A DNA stretch of 64,000 bases from an uncultured Pelagibacteraceae bacterium (GTDB lineage: Bacteria > Pseudomonadota > Alphaproteobacteria > Pelagibacterales > Pelagibacteraceae): assembly GCA_902618855.1 (NCBI GenBank), contig CACNCD010000001.1, positions 93,255 to 157,254 of the forward strand, written 5' to 3'. The notes beneath the pieces were generated by a model. It saw only the letters and a program-made list of their open reading frames with translations. It ran no database searches and was not told the DNA's origin. Positions 37,297-46,053 of this stretch are shown one piece after another. The stretch's first letter is position 1. Every line of letters starts with the position of its first letter. Both the position numbers and the translations under genes were made by a program.

Positions 37297-38151
37297 TTAT
37301 TTATTTTCTCTTGTTGCAATAAAAACTCCAATTGAAGCAATTATAAATCCACAAATATCAAAAATATTTAAAGTTTCATTTAAAAAAATCCATGCAATCA
37401 AAGCAGAAGTAGCAGGAATTAAAAAAAATAGAGAGACAGTCTTACTAGCTGAATGATGCTTAATTAAATACATTAAAATAGTAAAAGCACCAAAAGAAAC
37501 TAAAACAATCTGATGAGTCATCGCTATAATGAAAGTTGAAGAAAAATTAATATAAGGTTCGGTAAAAAACAAAACTATTAAAATATGAAATAAAAAACCA
37601 CCAATAGCTTGATACATATTATTTACTGGAAGAGATAAATTATTACTTAATTTTTTTTGCCATAATGTGGCGCTTGTAACAGCTAATAAAGAAATAAAGA
37701 CAGCAATTATTCCAATTGTTGGTAAAGTGGTACCGATGTCAAAACCTAAAACTATCGCTGCCCCCAAAAAACCCATTGTCACACCGATCCATTGTTTAAT
37801 TGAAACTTTTTCTTTTAACAATGGACCAGCAAGAGCATTAGTTAAAACTGGATTAAGTGTGACTATTAATGCTGCGATGCCTGTAGGAAGACCTTTTGAT
37901 ATAGAAAAAAAAACTCCTCCTAAATAAACGCCATGAAATAAAATACCGCTAAAGATCGACTCTATAAAATTTTTTTTTGATACCAAAATTTTTTCTTTTC
38001 TAAAAATTGAAAATAAAAAGAAACCAAAAGTAACTAATAAGAATCTAAAAGCTAAAGCAGAAAAGGGATCGCTATAATCAACTATAGGTTTAGTGGTAAT
38101 AAATGCTGAAGACCAAAGTACAATAAATATTAACGGAAATAATCTAAACAT
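37297..38151 (-). CDS. EamA/DMT-family transporter
   Basis: This 284-aa ten-helix membrane transporter begins MFRLFPLIFIVLWSSAFITT. I prefer the start at 38151 over the longer frame to 38190, because the latter overlaps the upstream DUF1244 gene and adds a charged tail. It shows GIAALIVTLNPVLTNALAGP, the usual EamA repeat boundary, and LIAWIFLNE near the end. Substrate is unknown. It ends 4 nt from the convergent moaB stop. Confidence 0.86.
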   Translation of the reverse strand: MFRLFPLIFIVLWSSAFITTKPIVDYSDPFSALAFRFLLVTFGFFLFSIFRKEKILVSKKNFIESIFSGILFHGVYLGGVFFSISKGLPTGIAALIVTLNPVLTNALAGPLLKEKVSIKQWIGVTMGFLGAAIVLGFDIGTTLPTIGIIAVFISLLAVTSATLWQKKLSNNLSLPVNNMYQAIGGFLFHILIVLFFTEPYINFSSTFIIAMTHQIVLVSFGAFTILMYLIKHHSASKTVSLFFLIPATSALIAWIFLNETLNIFDICGFIIASIGVFIATRENK

Positions 38152-38165
38152 CAAAAAAAAAATAT

Positions 38166-38411
38166 TTATTTTTGATATTTTTCTTTCCACTCAGAATAAG
38201 ACATTCCGTAGACATGTTTTCTTGCATCAGGATCTGAAATTTCAATTCCTTTTTTTTCTGCTTCTTCTCTATACCATTTTGATAAACAGTTTCTGCAAAA
38301 ACCTGCAAGATTCATTAAATCTATGTTTTGAACATCTTTTCTGTATCTTAAGTGATTTAGCAATCTATCAAAAGCTGCAGATTGTAATTCTTTTTTTGTA
38401 TTATCATCCAT
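38166..38411 (-). CDS. DUF1244 family protein
   Basis: This 81-aa protein contains NLAGFCRNCLSKWYREEAEK with a CxxC pair, then GMSYSEWKEKYQK. Both are marks of DUF1244, a small alphaproteobacterial and gammaproteobacterial family of unknown function. It is predicted soluble and mostly helical. It lies 14 nt upstream of the EamA gene in the same direction, so the two may form an operon. Confidence 0.85.
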   Translation of the reverse strand: MDDNTKKELQSAAFDRLLNHLRYRKDVQNIDLMNLAGFCRNCLSKWYREEAEKKGIEISDPDARKHVYGMSYSEWKEKYQK

Positions 38412-38441
38412 AATTTTATATGTTAAGTTTTTATTACACTT

Positions 38442-39017
38442 ATGAAATTAAATGGATCTTATCAAATAAATTTAGAAAAACAAAAAGTTTGGGAAGCTCT
38501 GAATGATCCAGAAATTTTAAAACAATCTATACCAGGTTGCGAAGAATTTAAAAAAAACTCGAATACTGAATTTACAGCTACTGCTACAAATAAAATCGGT
38601 CCATTTAATGCTAGTTTTACAGGAGATATTGAACTTAAAAATATAAATGCTCCTAACAGCTATGTTATTGAGGGGTCTGGAAATTCCCCAGTAGGCTTTG
38701 CATCAGGTTCAGCACAGGTAAAACTCGAAGATTCTGAAGGCGGAACAAAGCTTACCTACGAAGTAGAAGCTAATGTTGGTGGTAAAATTGCTCAGGTAGG
38801 TTCGAGGTTAATTGATATGACCGCAAAAAAAATGGCTGATATTTTTTTTGGCAAATTTTCTGAATTGATTTCTAAAGAAAAAATAGAATTGAAAGATGAA
38901 AAACTAGAAGATAACAAAAAAGAACCCTTAATCACAAAAAAATCTAATACAAAAATCTACGTTTATTCATTAGCAACAATAATCACTCTAATAATTATAG
39001 GATATTTCTTATATTAG
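38442..39017 (+). CDS. coxG: CoxG-like SRPBCC protein with C-terminal anchor
   Basis: This 191-aa protein belongs to the carbon monoxide dehydrogenase subunit G family. It starts MKLNGSYQINLEKQKVWEAL and continues DPEILKQSIPGCEEF, the usual CoxG pattern. A single hydrophobic segment near residues 170-191 would anchor it to the inner membrane. CoxG is thought to recruit CO dehydrogenase to the membrane. It precedes coxSLM by 92 nt and may be co-transcribed with them. Confidence 0.88.
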   Translation: MKLNGSYQINLEKQKVWEALNDPEILKQSIPGCEEFKKNSNTEFTATATNKIGPFNASFTGDIELKNINAPNSYVIEGSGNSPVGFASGSAQVKLEDSEGGTKLTYEVEANVGGKIAQVGSRLIDMTAKKMADIFFGKFSELISKEKIELKDEKLEDNKKEPLITKKSNTKIYVYSLATIITLIIIGYFLY

Positions 39018-39096
39018 TTCGCGCATTACTAGAATTTAATTATCATAAATAATTGAAGAACATTAGCTATTGTGTTTAAATGGTTAAGTTTTTTAT

Positions 39097-39103
39097 AGGA
39101 GGG
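39097..39103 (+). promoter_or_regulatory. Shine-Dalgarno AGGAGGG fixing the coxS start
   Basis: A near-perfect SD sits 6 nt before the ATG at 39110. It selects this start over the in-frame ATG at 39080, which would add ten unmatched residues. Confidence 0.7.
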
Positions 39104-39109
39104 AAGACT

Positions 39110-39571
39110 ATGAAAAAAGTAAGTCTAGAAGTTAATGGGAAAAAAGTAAGCAAAGAAGTCCCAGATCACACAGTTCTATCGGTATTTTTAAGAGAAGTTT
39201 TAAATTTAACAGGCACTCACGTTGGTTGTGACACAAGTCAATGTGGAGCGTGTGTAGTACATGTTGATGGAAAATCGATAAAAAGTTGTACTGCTTTAGC
39301 AGCTGACATTGAAGGTTCAAAAGTTACTACTATTGAAGGGTTAGTATCGAACGGAAAGATGCATCCAATGCAAGAGGCATTTAAAAAACAACATGGTTTA
39401 CAATGTGGATTTTGTACACCAGGAATGGTTATGAGTGCAATTGATTTGTTAAATCATAAAAAAAATCCAAGTGATAAAGAAATAAGAGATTGGTTAGAAG
39501 GAAATATATGTAGATGTACTGGTTATCAAAATATAGTTGCAGCAGTTAAAGAAGCTGCTTCAAAAATGTAA
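39110..39571 (+). CDS. coxS: Mo hydroxylase small [2Fe-2S] subunit (CoxS-like)
   Basis: This 153-aa electron-transfer subunit has two [2Fe-2S] clusters. The plant-type site is in [21 protein letters not shown], read as C, C, C and a later C, and the second site is in [11 protein letters not shown] and [10 protein letters not shown]. The start at 39110 is set by a strong SD. It lies first in an S-L-M gene order, which is typical of form II Cox-like hydroxylases. Confidence 0.93.
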   Translation: MKKVSLEVNGKKVSKEVPDHTVLSVFLREVLNLTGTHVGCDTSQCGACVVHVDGKSIKSCTALAADIEGSKVTTIEGLVSNGKMHPMQEAFKKQHGLQCGFCTPGMVMSAIDLLNHKKNPSDKEIRDWLEGNICRCTGYQNIVAAVKEAASKM

Positions 39572-39589
39572 TGAAAGGAGAAATTTAAT

Positions 39590-41965
39590 ATGGCAAGTTT
39601 AGTTGGATCAAGAGTTGAAAGAAAAGAGGACAAAAAGCTTTTAACAGGTAGAGGTAAATATACAGCGGATGTAACTTTTGCCCATCAAACTTACGCATAT
39701 TTTGTTCGGTCTCCTCACGCAAGAGCGCAAATCAAAAACATTGATACATCAAAGGCTGAAAAATCTTCAGGTGTAGTTGCTGTACTTACTGGAAAAGATA
39801 TTGCTAACGATAAAATTGGAGGATTAATAGCTGGATGGAGAATTAAAAGTGAGGATGGTTCTGATATGAAAGTACCAGCACATCCACCTTTAGCAAGTGA
39901 GAGTGTAAATTACGTAGGAGATCATGTAGCAGTAGTAATTGCAGAAAGTCTTGATGAAGCAAGAAATGCGGCTGATTTAGTCAAAGTAGATTATAAAGTT
40001 TTAAAAGCAGTAGTTAAAACCGATCAAGCAATGGACTCGGAAAATATTTATAAAGATATTCCAAAAAACTTATGTTTCGATTGGTTATTAGGAGATAGAG
40101 AAAAAGTAAAAGAAGCTTTTGATAAAGCAGACAAAATTATAAAAATTGATTTAATTAATAATAGACTAATTCCGAATGCAATGGAGCCTAGAGCGGCGAA
40201 TGCAGATTATAATCCCTCAACAGAAGAAATTACATTATATACAACGAGTCAAAACCCACATTTAGCTAGAATAATTATTTCAGCATTTAATGGTGTGGCT
40301 CCAGAAAATAAATTAAGAGTTATAGCGCCAGATGTTGGTGGTGGATTTGGATCTAAAATTTACCCTTATGCTGAAGAAGTAGTTTGTAGCTGGGCATCCA
40401 AAAAAATAGAAAGACCTGTTAAATGGGTTGCAGACAGAACCGAGTCATTTTTGTCTGACTGTCATGGAAGGGACCATGTAACACATGCAGAACTTGCAGT
40501 AAAAAATGATGGAACGTTTTTAGGTTTTAAAAATGAAACGATCGCAAATATTGGTGCTTATGCATCTGTTTTTGCAACTGTAACTCCAACATATTTGTTT
40601 GGCCCTTGTGCAACAGGAGTATACAAAATGCCTGCAGCTTACAGTAATGTTAAAGCAGTATATACAAATACTGCTCCAGTTGATGCTTATAGAGGAGCTG
40701 GAAGACCAGAAGCAACATACACTATAGAAACTCTAGTAGAAAAAGCAGCTAGAGAATTAGGTATGGACCCTGCAGAAATTAGGATGAAAAACTTTCCAAC
40801 AGAGTTCCCATTTCAACAAACGTTAGTTCACTCAGTTGACTCAGGTGATTATAATGCTGGATTGAAAAAAGCAATGGAAGTCGGTGATTATAAAGGTTTC
40901 GAAAAAAGAAAAAATGAGTCTGCGTCTAGAGGTAAATTGAGAGGGATAGGTTTTTGTAGTTATTTCGAAGCATGTGGTATTGCACCTTCTGCAGTAGTAA
41001 TGTCACTAGGATGTGGAATTGGTTTATGGGAGTCTGCAGAAGTAAGATTTAATCCAACTGGAAATGTCACAGTTTTTACAGGGTCACATAGTCATGGGCA
41101 AGGACATGATACGACATTTGCTCAAATAGCAGCTGATAGATTGGGTGTACCTTTAGAAAATATTGAAATTTCCCATGGAGATACTGACAAAGGACCTTTT
41201 GGTTATGGAACTTATGGATCTAGATCTTTAACAGTTGGTGGAACGGCAATTGTAAAAGCTTGTGACAAGATAGTAGCAAAAGGAAAAAAAGTTGCTGCTA
41301 AAATGTTGGAGGTGAATGAAAGTGAAGTTGAGTTTAAAGATGGAGAATTTATTGTCGCTAAATCAAACAAGAAGAAAACAATTGGTGAAGTTGCATTTGC
41401 TTGCTACTTACCTGGAACTTACGGAGAAGTTAAATCTCCCCTTCCTGAAGGAGAAGAGCCGGGTCTAAAAGAAACATCATTTTTTGATCCAGGAAACTTT
41501 TCTTTTCCAGCAGGTTCTCACATTTGTGAAGTTGAGGTTGATCCAGAGACTGGAAATACAGAGGTAGTAAAATATACAGCGGTAGATGATTTTGGAACAA
41601 TCATAAATCCTTTAATTGTTGAAGGCCAAGTTCATGGTGGATTAGCACAAGGAATAGGCCAAGCACTTTACGAGAATTGTCATTATGATGACTCAGGACA
41701 ATTAGTTACAGCATCATACATGGATTATACGATGCCAAGAGCTGATAATTTTCCAGAGTTTAATTTAGGATTTACCTGTACCCCTGCTACGTCTAATCCA
41801 TTAGGAACTAAAGGATGTGGGGAAGCAGGTGCAATTGCTGCTCCTCCAGCAGTTATGAATGCTGTTATGAATGCGGTAGGTACAGAAGTTTCAATGCCAG
41901 CAACTGCTGAAAAAGTTTGGAAAGCATGTCAAAAAATGAATAAATCAAATTCTAAAGCAGCTTAA
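39590..41965 (+). CDS. coxL: Mo hydroxylase large subunit (form II CoxL-like)
   Basis: This 791-aa catalytic subunit binds the molybdopterin cofactor. The motif AYRGAGR at residues 366-372 is the form II variant; true CO dehydrogenase (form I) has AYxCSFR. It also shows GGGFGSKIYPYAEE and, at the end, GTKGCGEAGAIAAPP with the conserved Glu. CO oxidation by form II is not established, so the substrate could be an N-heterocycle or aldehyde. A good SD (AAAGGAGA) precedes it. Confidence 0.92.
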   Translation: MASLVGSRVERKEDKKLLTGRGKYTADVTFAHQTYAYFVRSPHARAQIKNIDTSKAEKSSGVVAVLTGKDIANDKIGGLIAGWRIKSEDGSDMKVPAHPPLASESVNYVGDHVAVVIAESLDEARNAADLVKVDYKVLKAVVKTDQAMDSENIYKDIPKNLCFDWLLGDREKVKEAFDKADKIIKIDLINNRLIPNAMEPRAANADYNPSTEEITLYTTSQNPHLARIIISAFNGVAPENKLRVIAPDVGGGFGSKIYPYAEEVVCSWASKKIERPVKWVADRTESFLSDCHGRDHVTHAELAVKNDGTFLGFKNETIANIGAYASVFATVTPTYLFGPCATGVYKMPAAYSNVKAVYTNTAPVDAYRGAGRPEATYTIETLVEKAARELGMDPAEIRMKNFPTEFPFQQTLVHSVDSGDYNAGLKKAMEVGDYKGFEKRKNESASRGKLRGIGFCSYFEACGIAPSAVVMSLGCGIGLWESAEVRFNPTGNVTVFTGSHSHGQGHDTTFAQIAADRLGVPLENIEISHGDTDKGPFGYGTYGSRSLTVGGTAIVKACDKIVAKGKKVAAKMLEVNESEVEFKDGEFIVAKSNKKKTIGEVAFACYLPGTYGEVKSPLPEGEEPGLKETSFFDPGNFSFPAGSHICEVEVDPETGNTEVVKYTAVDDFGTIINPLIVEGQVHGGLAQGIGQALYENCHYDDSGQLVTASYMDYTMPRADNFPEFNLGFTCTPATSNPLGTKGCGEAGAIAAPPAVMNAVMNAVGTEVSMPATAEKVWKACQKMNKSNSKAA

Positions 41966-41975
41966 GGAGAAAACT

Positions 41976-42761
41976 ATGAAAACATTTAACTATCATTCTA
42001 CTAAAGATGTTAAAGAGGCCACAAAGTTAGCTTCATCAAGTTCTGCTTTTTTAGCTGGAGGAATGACTACTCTTCCATCTATGAAATTAGGATTAGCTTC
42101 TTACAAAGATATCATAGACATTAAAAGGATAAAAAAATTATCAGGTATAAAAGCAAGTGGTAAATCAGTGACTATCGGTTCAACAACAAAACATGCCGAA
42201 GTTGCTAATTCTAAAGAGGTTAAAAAAGCTATTCCTTCTTTAGCTGCTCTGGCTGAAGGAATTGGTGATCCTCAAGTAAGAAATCGAGGAACTATCGGTG
42301 GATCAATTGCAAACAATGACCCTTCTGCTGATTATCCATCAGCTTGCATAGCTCTTAACGCAACAATTCATACAAATAATAGAAAGATAAGTGCAGATAA
42401 ATTTTTCACTGGAATGTTTGAAACATCGCTTAAAAAAGGCGAGTTGATAGAAGCAATAGAATTTCAAATTCCTGAAAAATCTTGCTATCAAAAATATCCA
42501 AATCCAGCATCCAGGTATGCAATAGTTGGAGTATATGTAGCTAAACATAAAAGCGATGTAAATGTTGCGGTTACTGGAGCAAAAGCATGTGTTTATAATG
42601 AAAAAAGTATAGCAAGCGCACTTTCAAAAAATTTTTCGTCATCATCTTTAGATAGTGTAAAAATTTCTTCTAGTGGAATGAATTCTGATATTCATGCTTC
42701 TGCAGATTACAGAGCAAATATGGTTAAAGTATTTGCAAAAAAAGCTGTTGATGCTTGCTAA
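41976..42761 (+). CDS. coxM: Mo hydroxylase FAD-binding subunit (CoxM-like)
   Basis: This 261-aa flavoprotein subunit accepts electrons from the iron-sulfur subunit. It has AFLAGGMTTLPSMKLGL near the N-terminus and the FAD motif RNRGTIGGSIANNDPSADYP. The C-terminal domain is somewhat shortened compared with many CoxM proteins. A strong SD (AAGGAGA) sits before the ATG. It completes the coxSLM set. Confidence 0.92.
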   Translation: MKTFNYHSTKDVKEATKLASSSSAFLAGGMTTLPSMKLGLASYKDIIDIKRIKKLSGIKASGKSVTIGSTTKHAEVANSKEVKKAIPSLAALAEGIGDPQVRNRGTIGGSIANNDPSADYPSACIALNATIHTNNRKISADKFFTGMFETSLKKGELIEAIEFQIPEKSCYQKYPNPASRYAIVGVYVAKHKSDVNVAVTGAKACVYNEKSIASALSKNFSSSSLDSVKISSSGMNSDIHASADYRANMVKVFAKKAVDAC

Positions 42762-42791
42762 ATAAATATTTGAGTATTAACCTTACATCTA

Positions 42792-43121
42792 ATGAAAAAT
42801 TCATTTGATGAAAAGATTTTAGAAGAAGCTAACGACTGGATAAAAACTAATCAAAAAGTAGTTCTCGCAACTGTAATACAAACTTGGGGATCATCTCCAC
42901 GTCAAATCGGCAGTAGAATGATTGTAAATGAAAAAGGAGATTTTTCTGGATCTGTTTCAGGCGGGTGTGTTGAATCAGCTGTTGTAAGAGAGTGTCTCAA
43001 CATTCTTAAAGAAAACAAACCTTTTAAAAAAATTGAATTTAAGGTTTCTAACGAAAGTGCATGGGAAGTAGGTCTAGCATGTGGTGGTGAAATCGCAGTC
43101 TATTTAGAGCAAATAAATTAA
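42792..43121 (+). CDS. XdhC/CoxI-family protein, N-terminal half
   Basis: This 109-aa protein equals the first domain of XdhC: VVLATVIQTWGSSPRQIGSR, FSGSVSGGCVESAVV and GLACGGEIAVYLEQ. XdhC-type factors carry sulfurated Mo cofactor to hydroxylases. In many species one chain includes a second Rossmann domain; here that domain is a separate gene overlapping by 1 nt (TAATG). It probably serves the upstream CoxL. Confidence 0.88.
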   Translation: MKNSFDEKILEEANDWIKTNQKVVLATVIQTWGSSPRQIGSRMIVNEKGDFSGSVSGGCVESAVVRECLNILKENKPFKKIEFKVSNESAWEVGLACGGEIAVYLEQIN

Positions 43122-43801
43122 TGAAATTAGAAGTCTTACAAAAAATTATCAAAAAAAAACAAAATAAATCTGAATTTGCGATTGTTACCAATCTATCAAC
43201 AGGCGAAAGCGAAATTTTTGAAAAAAATAAAAATTTAGGTGAAAATTTAGAAAAATATAAAAATCAAATAAATAAATTTTTTGAAACTAAAAAAAATGGA
43301 GTCATAGAAGGAACTGAAATATTTGTTGAGTCATATATAAGACCTATAAAAGTAATTATAGTTGGAGCGGTACACATAGCTCAATATTTAGTAGAATTTG
43401 CAAAAAGTTTAAATTTTGAAATTTCAATAATTGATCCTAGAGGTTATTTTGCATCAAAACAAAGATTTCCAGAAATAAATATAATTAATAAATGGCCTGA
43501 CGAAGCTTTTAAAGAAATTGAGTCAAGTTCTAGCACGGCTCTAATTGCTTTGACACATGATCCAAAAATTGACGATCCAGCCTTACAGCATGCTTTAAAT
43601 AAAAAATTTTACTACATAGGAGCACTAGGTAGTAAAAAAACTCATGAGAATAGATGTCAAAGATTAAAAGATGCAGGCTACAATGATGATCAAATTAAAT
43701 CTATTCATGGACCAATCGGAATTAAGTTGGGAGGAAAATCAGCCCCAGAAATTGCACTATCAATTATTTCTCAATTAGTTTCAGAAACATATAAAAAATA
43801 A
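43121..43801 (+). CDS. XdhC/CoxI-family protein, Rossmann half
   Basis: This 226-aa protein has a variable N-terminal part and then the XdhC Rossmann domain: KVIIVGAVHIAQYLVEFAKS, IIDPRGYFASKQRFPE, ALTHDPKIDDPALQHAL and YYIGALGSKKTHENRC. It ends with GLGGKSAPEIALSI-type residues (IKLGGKSAPEIALS). It is the second part of a split maturation factor for the Mo hydroxylase. No gap separates it from yjbQ. Confidence 0.88.
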   Translation: MKLEVLQKIIKKKQNKSEFAIVTNLSTGESEIFEKNKNLGENLEKYKNQINKFFETKKNGVIEGTEIFVESYIRPIKVIIVGAVHIAQYLVEFAKSLNFEISIIDPRGYFASKQRFPEINIINKWPDEAFKEIESSSSTALIALTHDPKIDDPALQHALNKKFYYIGALGSKKTHENRCQRLKDAGYNDDQIKSIHGPIGIKLGGKSAPEIALSIISQLVSETYKK

Positions 43802-44221
43802 ATGTATCAGATATTTGAAGAAATCGAATTAAAAACTAATGGACAAGGTTTTTACAATTTTACTTCGGACACTTTAAGTTGGTTAGATAAACAAAAAATC
43901 AAAAATGGTATATTAAACATCAATATATTACATACAAGCGCATCATTAGTTATTCAAGAAAATGCCGACCCAGATGTATTATATGATCTTAAAAATTTTT
44001 TTAATAAATTAGTTCCTATGGATACAAAATTATATAAGCATTCGACTGAAGGAAAAGATGACATGCCCGCTCATATTAAATCCACACTTACAAATAACCA
44101 ATTAACATTAAGCCTTAAAAGTAAAAAATTAATACTTGGAACATGGCAAGGATTGTATTTATTCGAACATCGTATTGAAAAGCAAACAAGAGTGTTATCG
44201 CATCATTTAATTGGGGAATAA
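43802..44221 (+). CDS. yjbQ: YjbQ/UPF0047 family protein
   Basis: This 139-aa cytosolic protein shows ILHTSASLVIQENADPDVL, STEGKDDMPAHIKSTLT and GTWQGLYLFEHR, which define UPF0047. E. coli YjbQ can make thiamine phosphate from an alternative substrate, but its true role is unclear. It lies inside a Mo hydroxylase operon, immediately after the XdhC pair and 3 nt before a MobA-like gene. Confidence 0.9.
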   Translation: MYQIFEEIELKTNGQGFYNFTSDTLSWLDKQKIKNGILNINILHTSASLVIQENADPDVLYDLKNFFNKLVPMDTKLYKHSTEGKDDMPAHIKSTLTNNQLTLSLKSKKLILGTWQGLYLFEHRIEKQTRVLSHHLIGE

Positions 44222-44224
44222 AAT

Positions 44225-44797
44225 ATGATTAAAGCTATTCTTTTAGCTGCTGGTCAATCGAAAAGATTAAAGGGTCAAAATAAATTAATTAAGAAATTTA
44301 AATCTATTCCTCTTATCAATCACGTTTTAGGATCTCTCCTGAAAAGTAAAGTAAATAAAATTATTATTGTTATTGGATACCAAAAAGAAAAAATAAAGAA
44401 AATAGTAAAAAAGAATAAAAAAATTTTATATGTAAATAATAAAAATTATAAAAAAGGAATTTCTTCCTCGATAAAGTCAGGTTTAGTTAAAATATTTAAA
44501 AAAGATAAAGGGTTTATAATTGTTCAATCAGATATGCCTTTTATAAAAACTTCAGATATTAATAAAATTTTTGACTCTATAAAAAAAGGAAAACATTTAG
44601 TACACGCATTGAGTTTCAAAAATAAAATAGGAAATCCAATTGGTTTTGATATTTCAACTATAAATAAATTTAAAAAAATTAAAGGGGATGTTGGGGCTAA
44701 GTTTTTAGTAAAAAAACTTAAAAAAAATACTAATTTTATAAATGTTAAATCAAATAAAATATTCAAAGATTTTGATTTAAGTAGAGATTTTAATTAG
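44225..44797 (+). CDS. MobA/MocA-like nucleotidyltransferase
   Basis: This 190-aa protein has the NTP-transferase start IKAILLAAGQSKRLKGQNKL and VQSDMPFIKTSDI, with a GNPIGFD motif later. MocA-type enzymes add CMP to molybdopterin for xanthine-dehydrogenase-family hydroxylases, which would fit the upstream coxSLM operon. The protein is very Lys-rich. Its last 8 nt overlap the end of the convergent moaE. Confidence 0.82.
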   Translation: MIKAILLAAGQSKRLKGQNKLIKKFKSIPLINHVLGSLLKSKVNKIIIVIGYQKEKIKKIVKKNKKILYVNNKNYKKGISSSIKSGLVKIFKKDKGFIIVQSDMPFIKTSDINKIFDSIKKGKHLVHALSFKNKIGNPIGFDISTINKFKKIKGDVGAKFLVKKLKKNTNFINVKSNKIFKDFDLSRDFN

Positions 44798-45236
44798 CTT
44801 GTATTGGATTCCCTTTTAACCATTCACTATCTTCATTTTCATAGTGTTCTTTTTTCCAAATAGGAGACCTTTTTTTAATTTCCTCAATGATAAACCTTGA
44901 GAGAGTATATGCTTCAGCTCTATGTGGACAAGCAACTGCTATAATAATACTTATTTCACCAAGGCCTACATAGCCTTTAACATGTTCAATAAAAACTGAC
45001 TTATCTTTAATATTAAGTTTTTGACCAACTTCTTTATAAATTTCCTCAAAACTTTTAATCACCATTACATCATGTGCATCATAAGTTATTCCAGTAACCT
45101 TTTTATTTTCATTATTATTTCTGACTGTCCCGTAAAAAACTATAGAAGCTCCATAGTTTGCAGAGGCAATAAATTCTTCGGCATTTTCCGGTTTTATTTT
45201 ATCCTTTTCAAGGTCAATTATTTTTGCGTGAAGCAT
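44790..45236 (-). CDS. moaE: Molybdopterin synthase large subunit
   Basis: This 148-aa subunit combines with MoaD to convert cPMP to molybdopterin. Family marks are GASIVFYGTVRNNNENKKV, YDAHDVMVIKSFEEI, FIEHVKGYVGLGEISIIIAV and CPHRAEAYTLSRFIIEEIK with KKRSPIWKKEHY. It is last in the moaACDE operon and overlaps moaD by 1 nt. Confidence 0.95.
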   Translation of the reverse strand: MLHAKIIDLEKDKIKPENAEEFIASANYGASIVFYGTVRNNNENKKVTGITYDAHDVMVIKSFEEIYKEVGQKLNIKDKSVFIEHVKGYVGLGEISIIIAVACPHRAEAYTLSRFIIEEIKKRSPIWKKEHYENEDSEWLKGNPIQAN

Positions 45237-45505
45237 TAACCACCTCCAATAGGTGGAATAATTCCGATTTTTTGGTCTTTATTAATTAAATAATTGTCTG
45301 AAATAATATTGTTATCCTCTGAGCAAAAAGCAGATGACTCAATTATTTTTTTAAAATTATCATTTCCTTTAAAATTATTATCAACGTAGTTTAATATTTC
45401 TTTTTTAAGATCCTTGATTGAGCTTTTTTTATCTAAATTAAATTCAATAAAATTTTTCTCACTTAAATCTCTACTTGCTCCATATAATTCAAGTTTTACT
45501 TTCAT
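45236..45505 (-). CDS. moaD: Molybdopterin synthase sulfur carrier subunit
   Basis: This 89-aa ubiquitin-fold sulfur carrier ends in IPPIGGG, so the functional C-terminal Gly-Gly is present with one extra preceding Gly. It begins MKVKLELYGASRDLSEKNF, as in other MoaD proteins. It lies between moaC (2-nt gap) and moaE (1-nt overlap). Confidence 0.92.
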   Translation of the reverse strand: MKVKLELYGASRDLSEKNFIEFNLDKKSSIKDLKKEILNYVDNNFKGNDNFKKIIESSAFCSEDNNIISDNYLINKDQKIGIIPPIGGG

Positions 45506-45507
45506 AT

Positions 45508-46053
45508 TTAAAAAATATTTTCTAAAAATTTTGGTAGACCATCAGGATTGGTCCATAGCCCGCTTTTTCCACCCTCTTTAATTAATAATTTAACATTATC
45601 AATTTTAAGATGTGGGTTTACTATTTTACTCAAATCATAAATAGTAATTAATGCAGCGTTAACACCCATAATAGCTTCCATTTCGACGCCTGTTTTTGCA
45701 ATTGCTGATACGACACAAAAGACTTCTAGTGAGCTATCAACTTCATTCATAATAATTTTTGTTGCAGTATGATCAATGGGCAGAGGATGGCATAAAGGTA
45801 TTAGTTCACTTGTTTTTTTTACACCTAAAATCGCAGATACCTCAGCTAGTGTAATTGGATCACCTTTAGGCATTTTTTTATTTTTTATTAAATCGAAAAC
45901 TTCTTTACCTACATAAATTTTTCCCGATGCAAGCGCTCTTCTAAAAGTCTCTTTCTTAGAAGACACATCAACCATGTTGAAAGTATTTTTTTTAAATATC
46001 TCTTTTGCCCAGTCATTTAACTCTTCCTGATTTACTAATTTAATATTTTTCAT
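45508..46053 (-). CDS. moaC: Cyclic pyranopterin monophosphate synthase
   Basis: This 181-aa enzyme completes the cyclisation that makes cPMP after MoaA. It shows NMVDVSSKKETFRRALASG, LIPLCHPLPIDHT and KTGVEMEAIMGVNAALITIYD, all characteristic. A short N-terminal extension of about 25 residues precedes the core. The start overlaps the moaA stop by 1 nt. Confidence 0.95.
   Translation of the reverse strand: MKNIKLVNQEELNDWAKEIFKKNTFNMVDVSSKKETFRRALASGKIYVGKEVFDLIKNKKMPKGDPITLAEVSAILGVKKTSELIPLCHPLPIDHTATKIIMNEVDSSLEVFCVVSAIAKTGVEMEAIMGVNAALITIYDLSKIVNPHLKIDNVKLLIKEGGKSGLWTNPDGLPKFLENIF

Noticed and set aside
38152..38190. Longer start for the EamA transporter at 37297
   Set aside because: It overlaps DUF1244 and adds a charged tail before the first membrane helix.
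39080..39109. Upstream ATG of coxS
   Set aside because: The perfect SD at 39097-39103 lies inside this extension and serves the ATG at 39110.
39590..41965. True carbon monoxide dehydrogenase (form I CoxL)
   Set aside because: The active-site motif is AYRGAGR, not AYxCSFR, and gene order is S-L-M rather than M-S-L.
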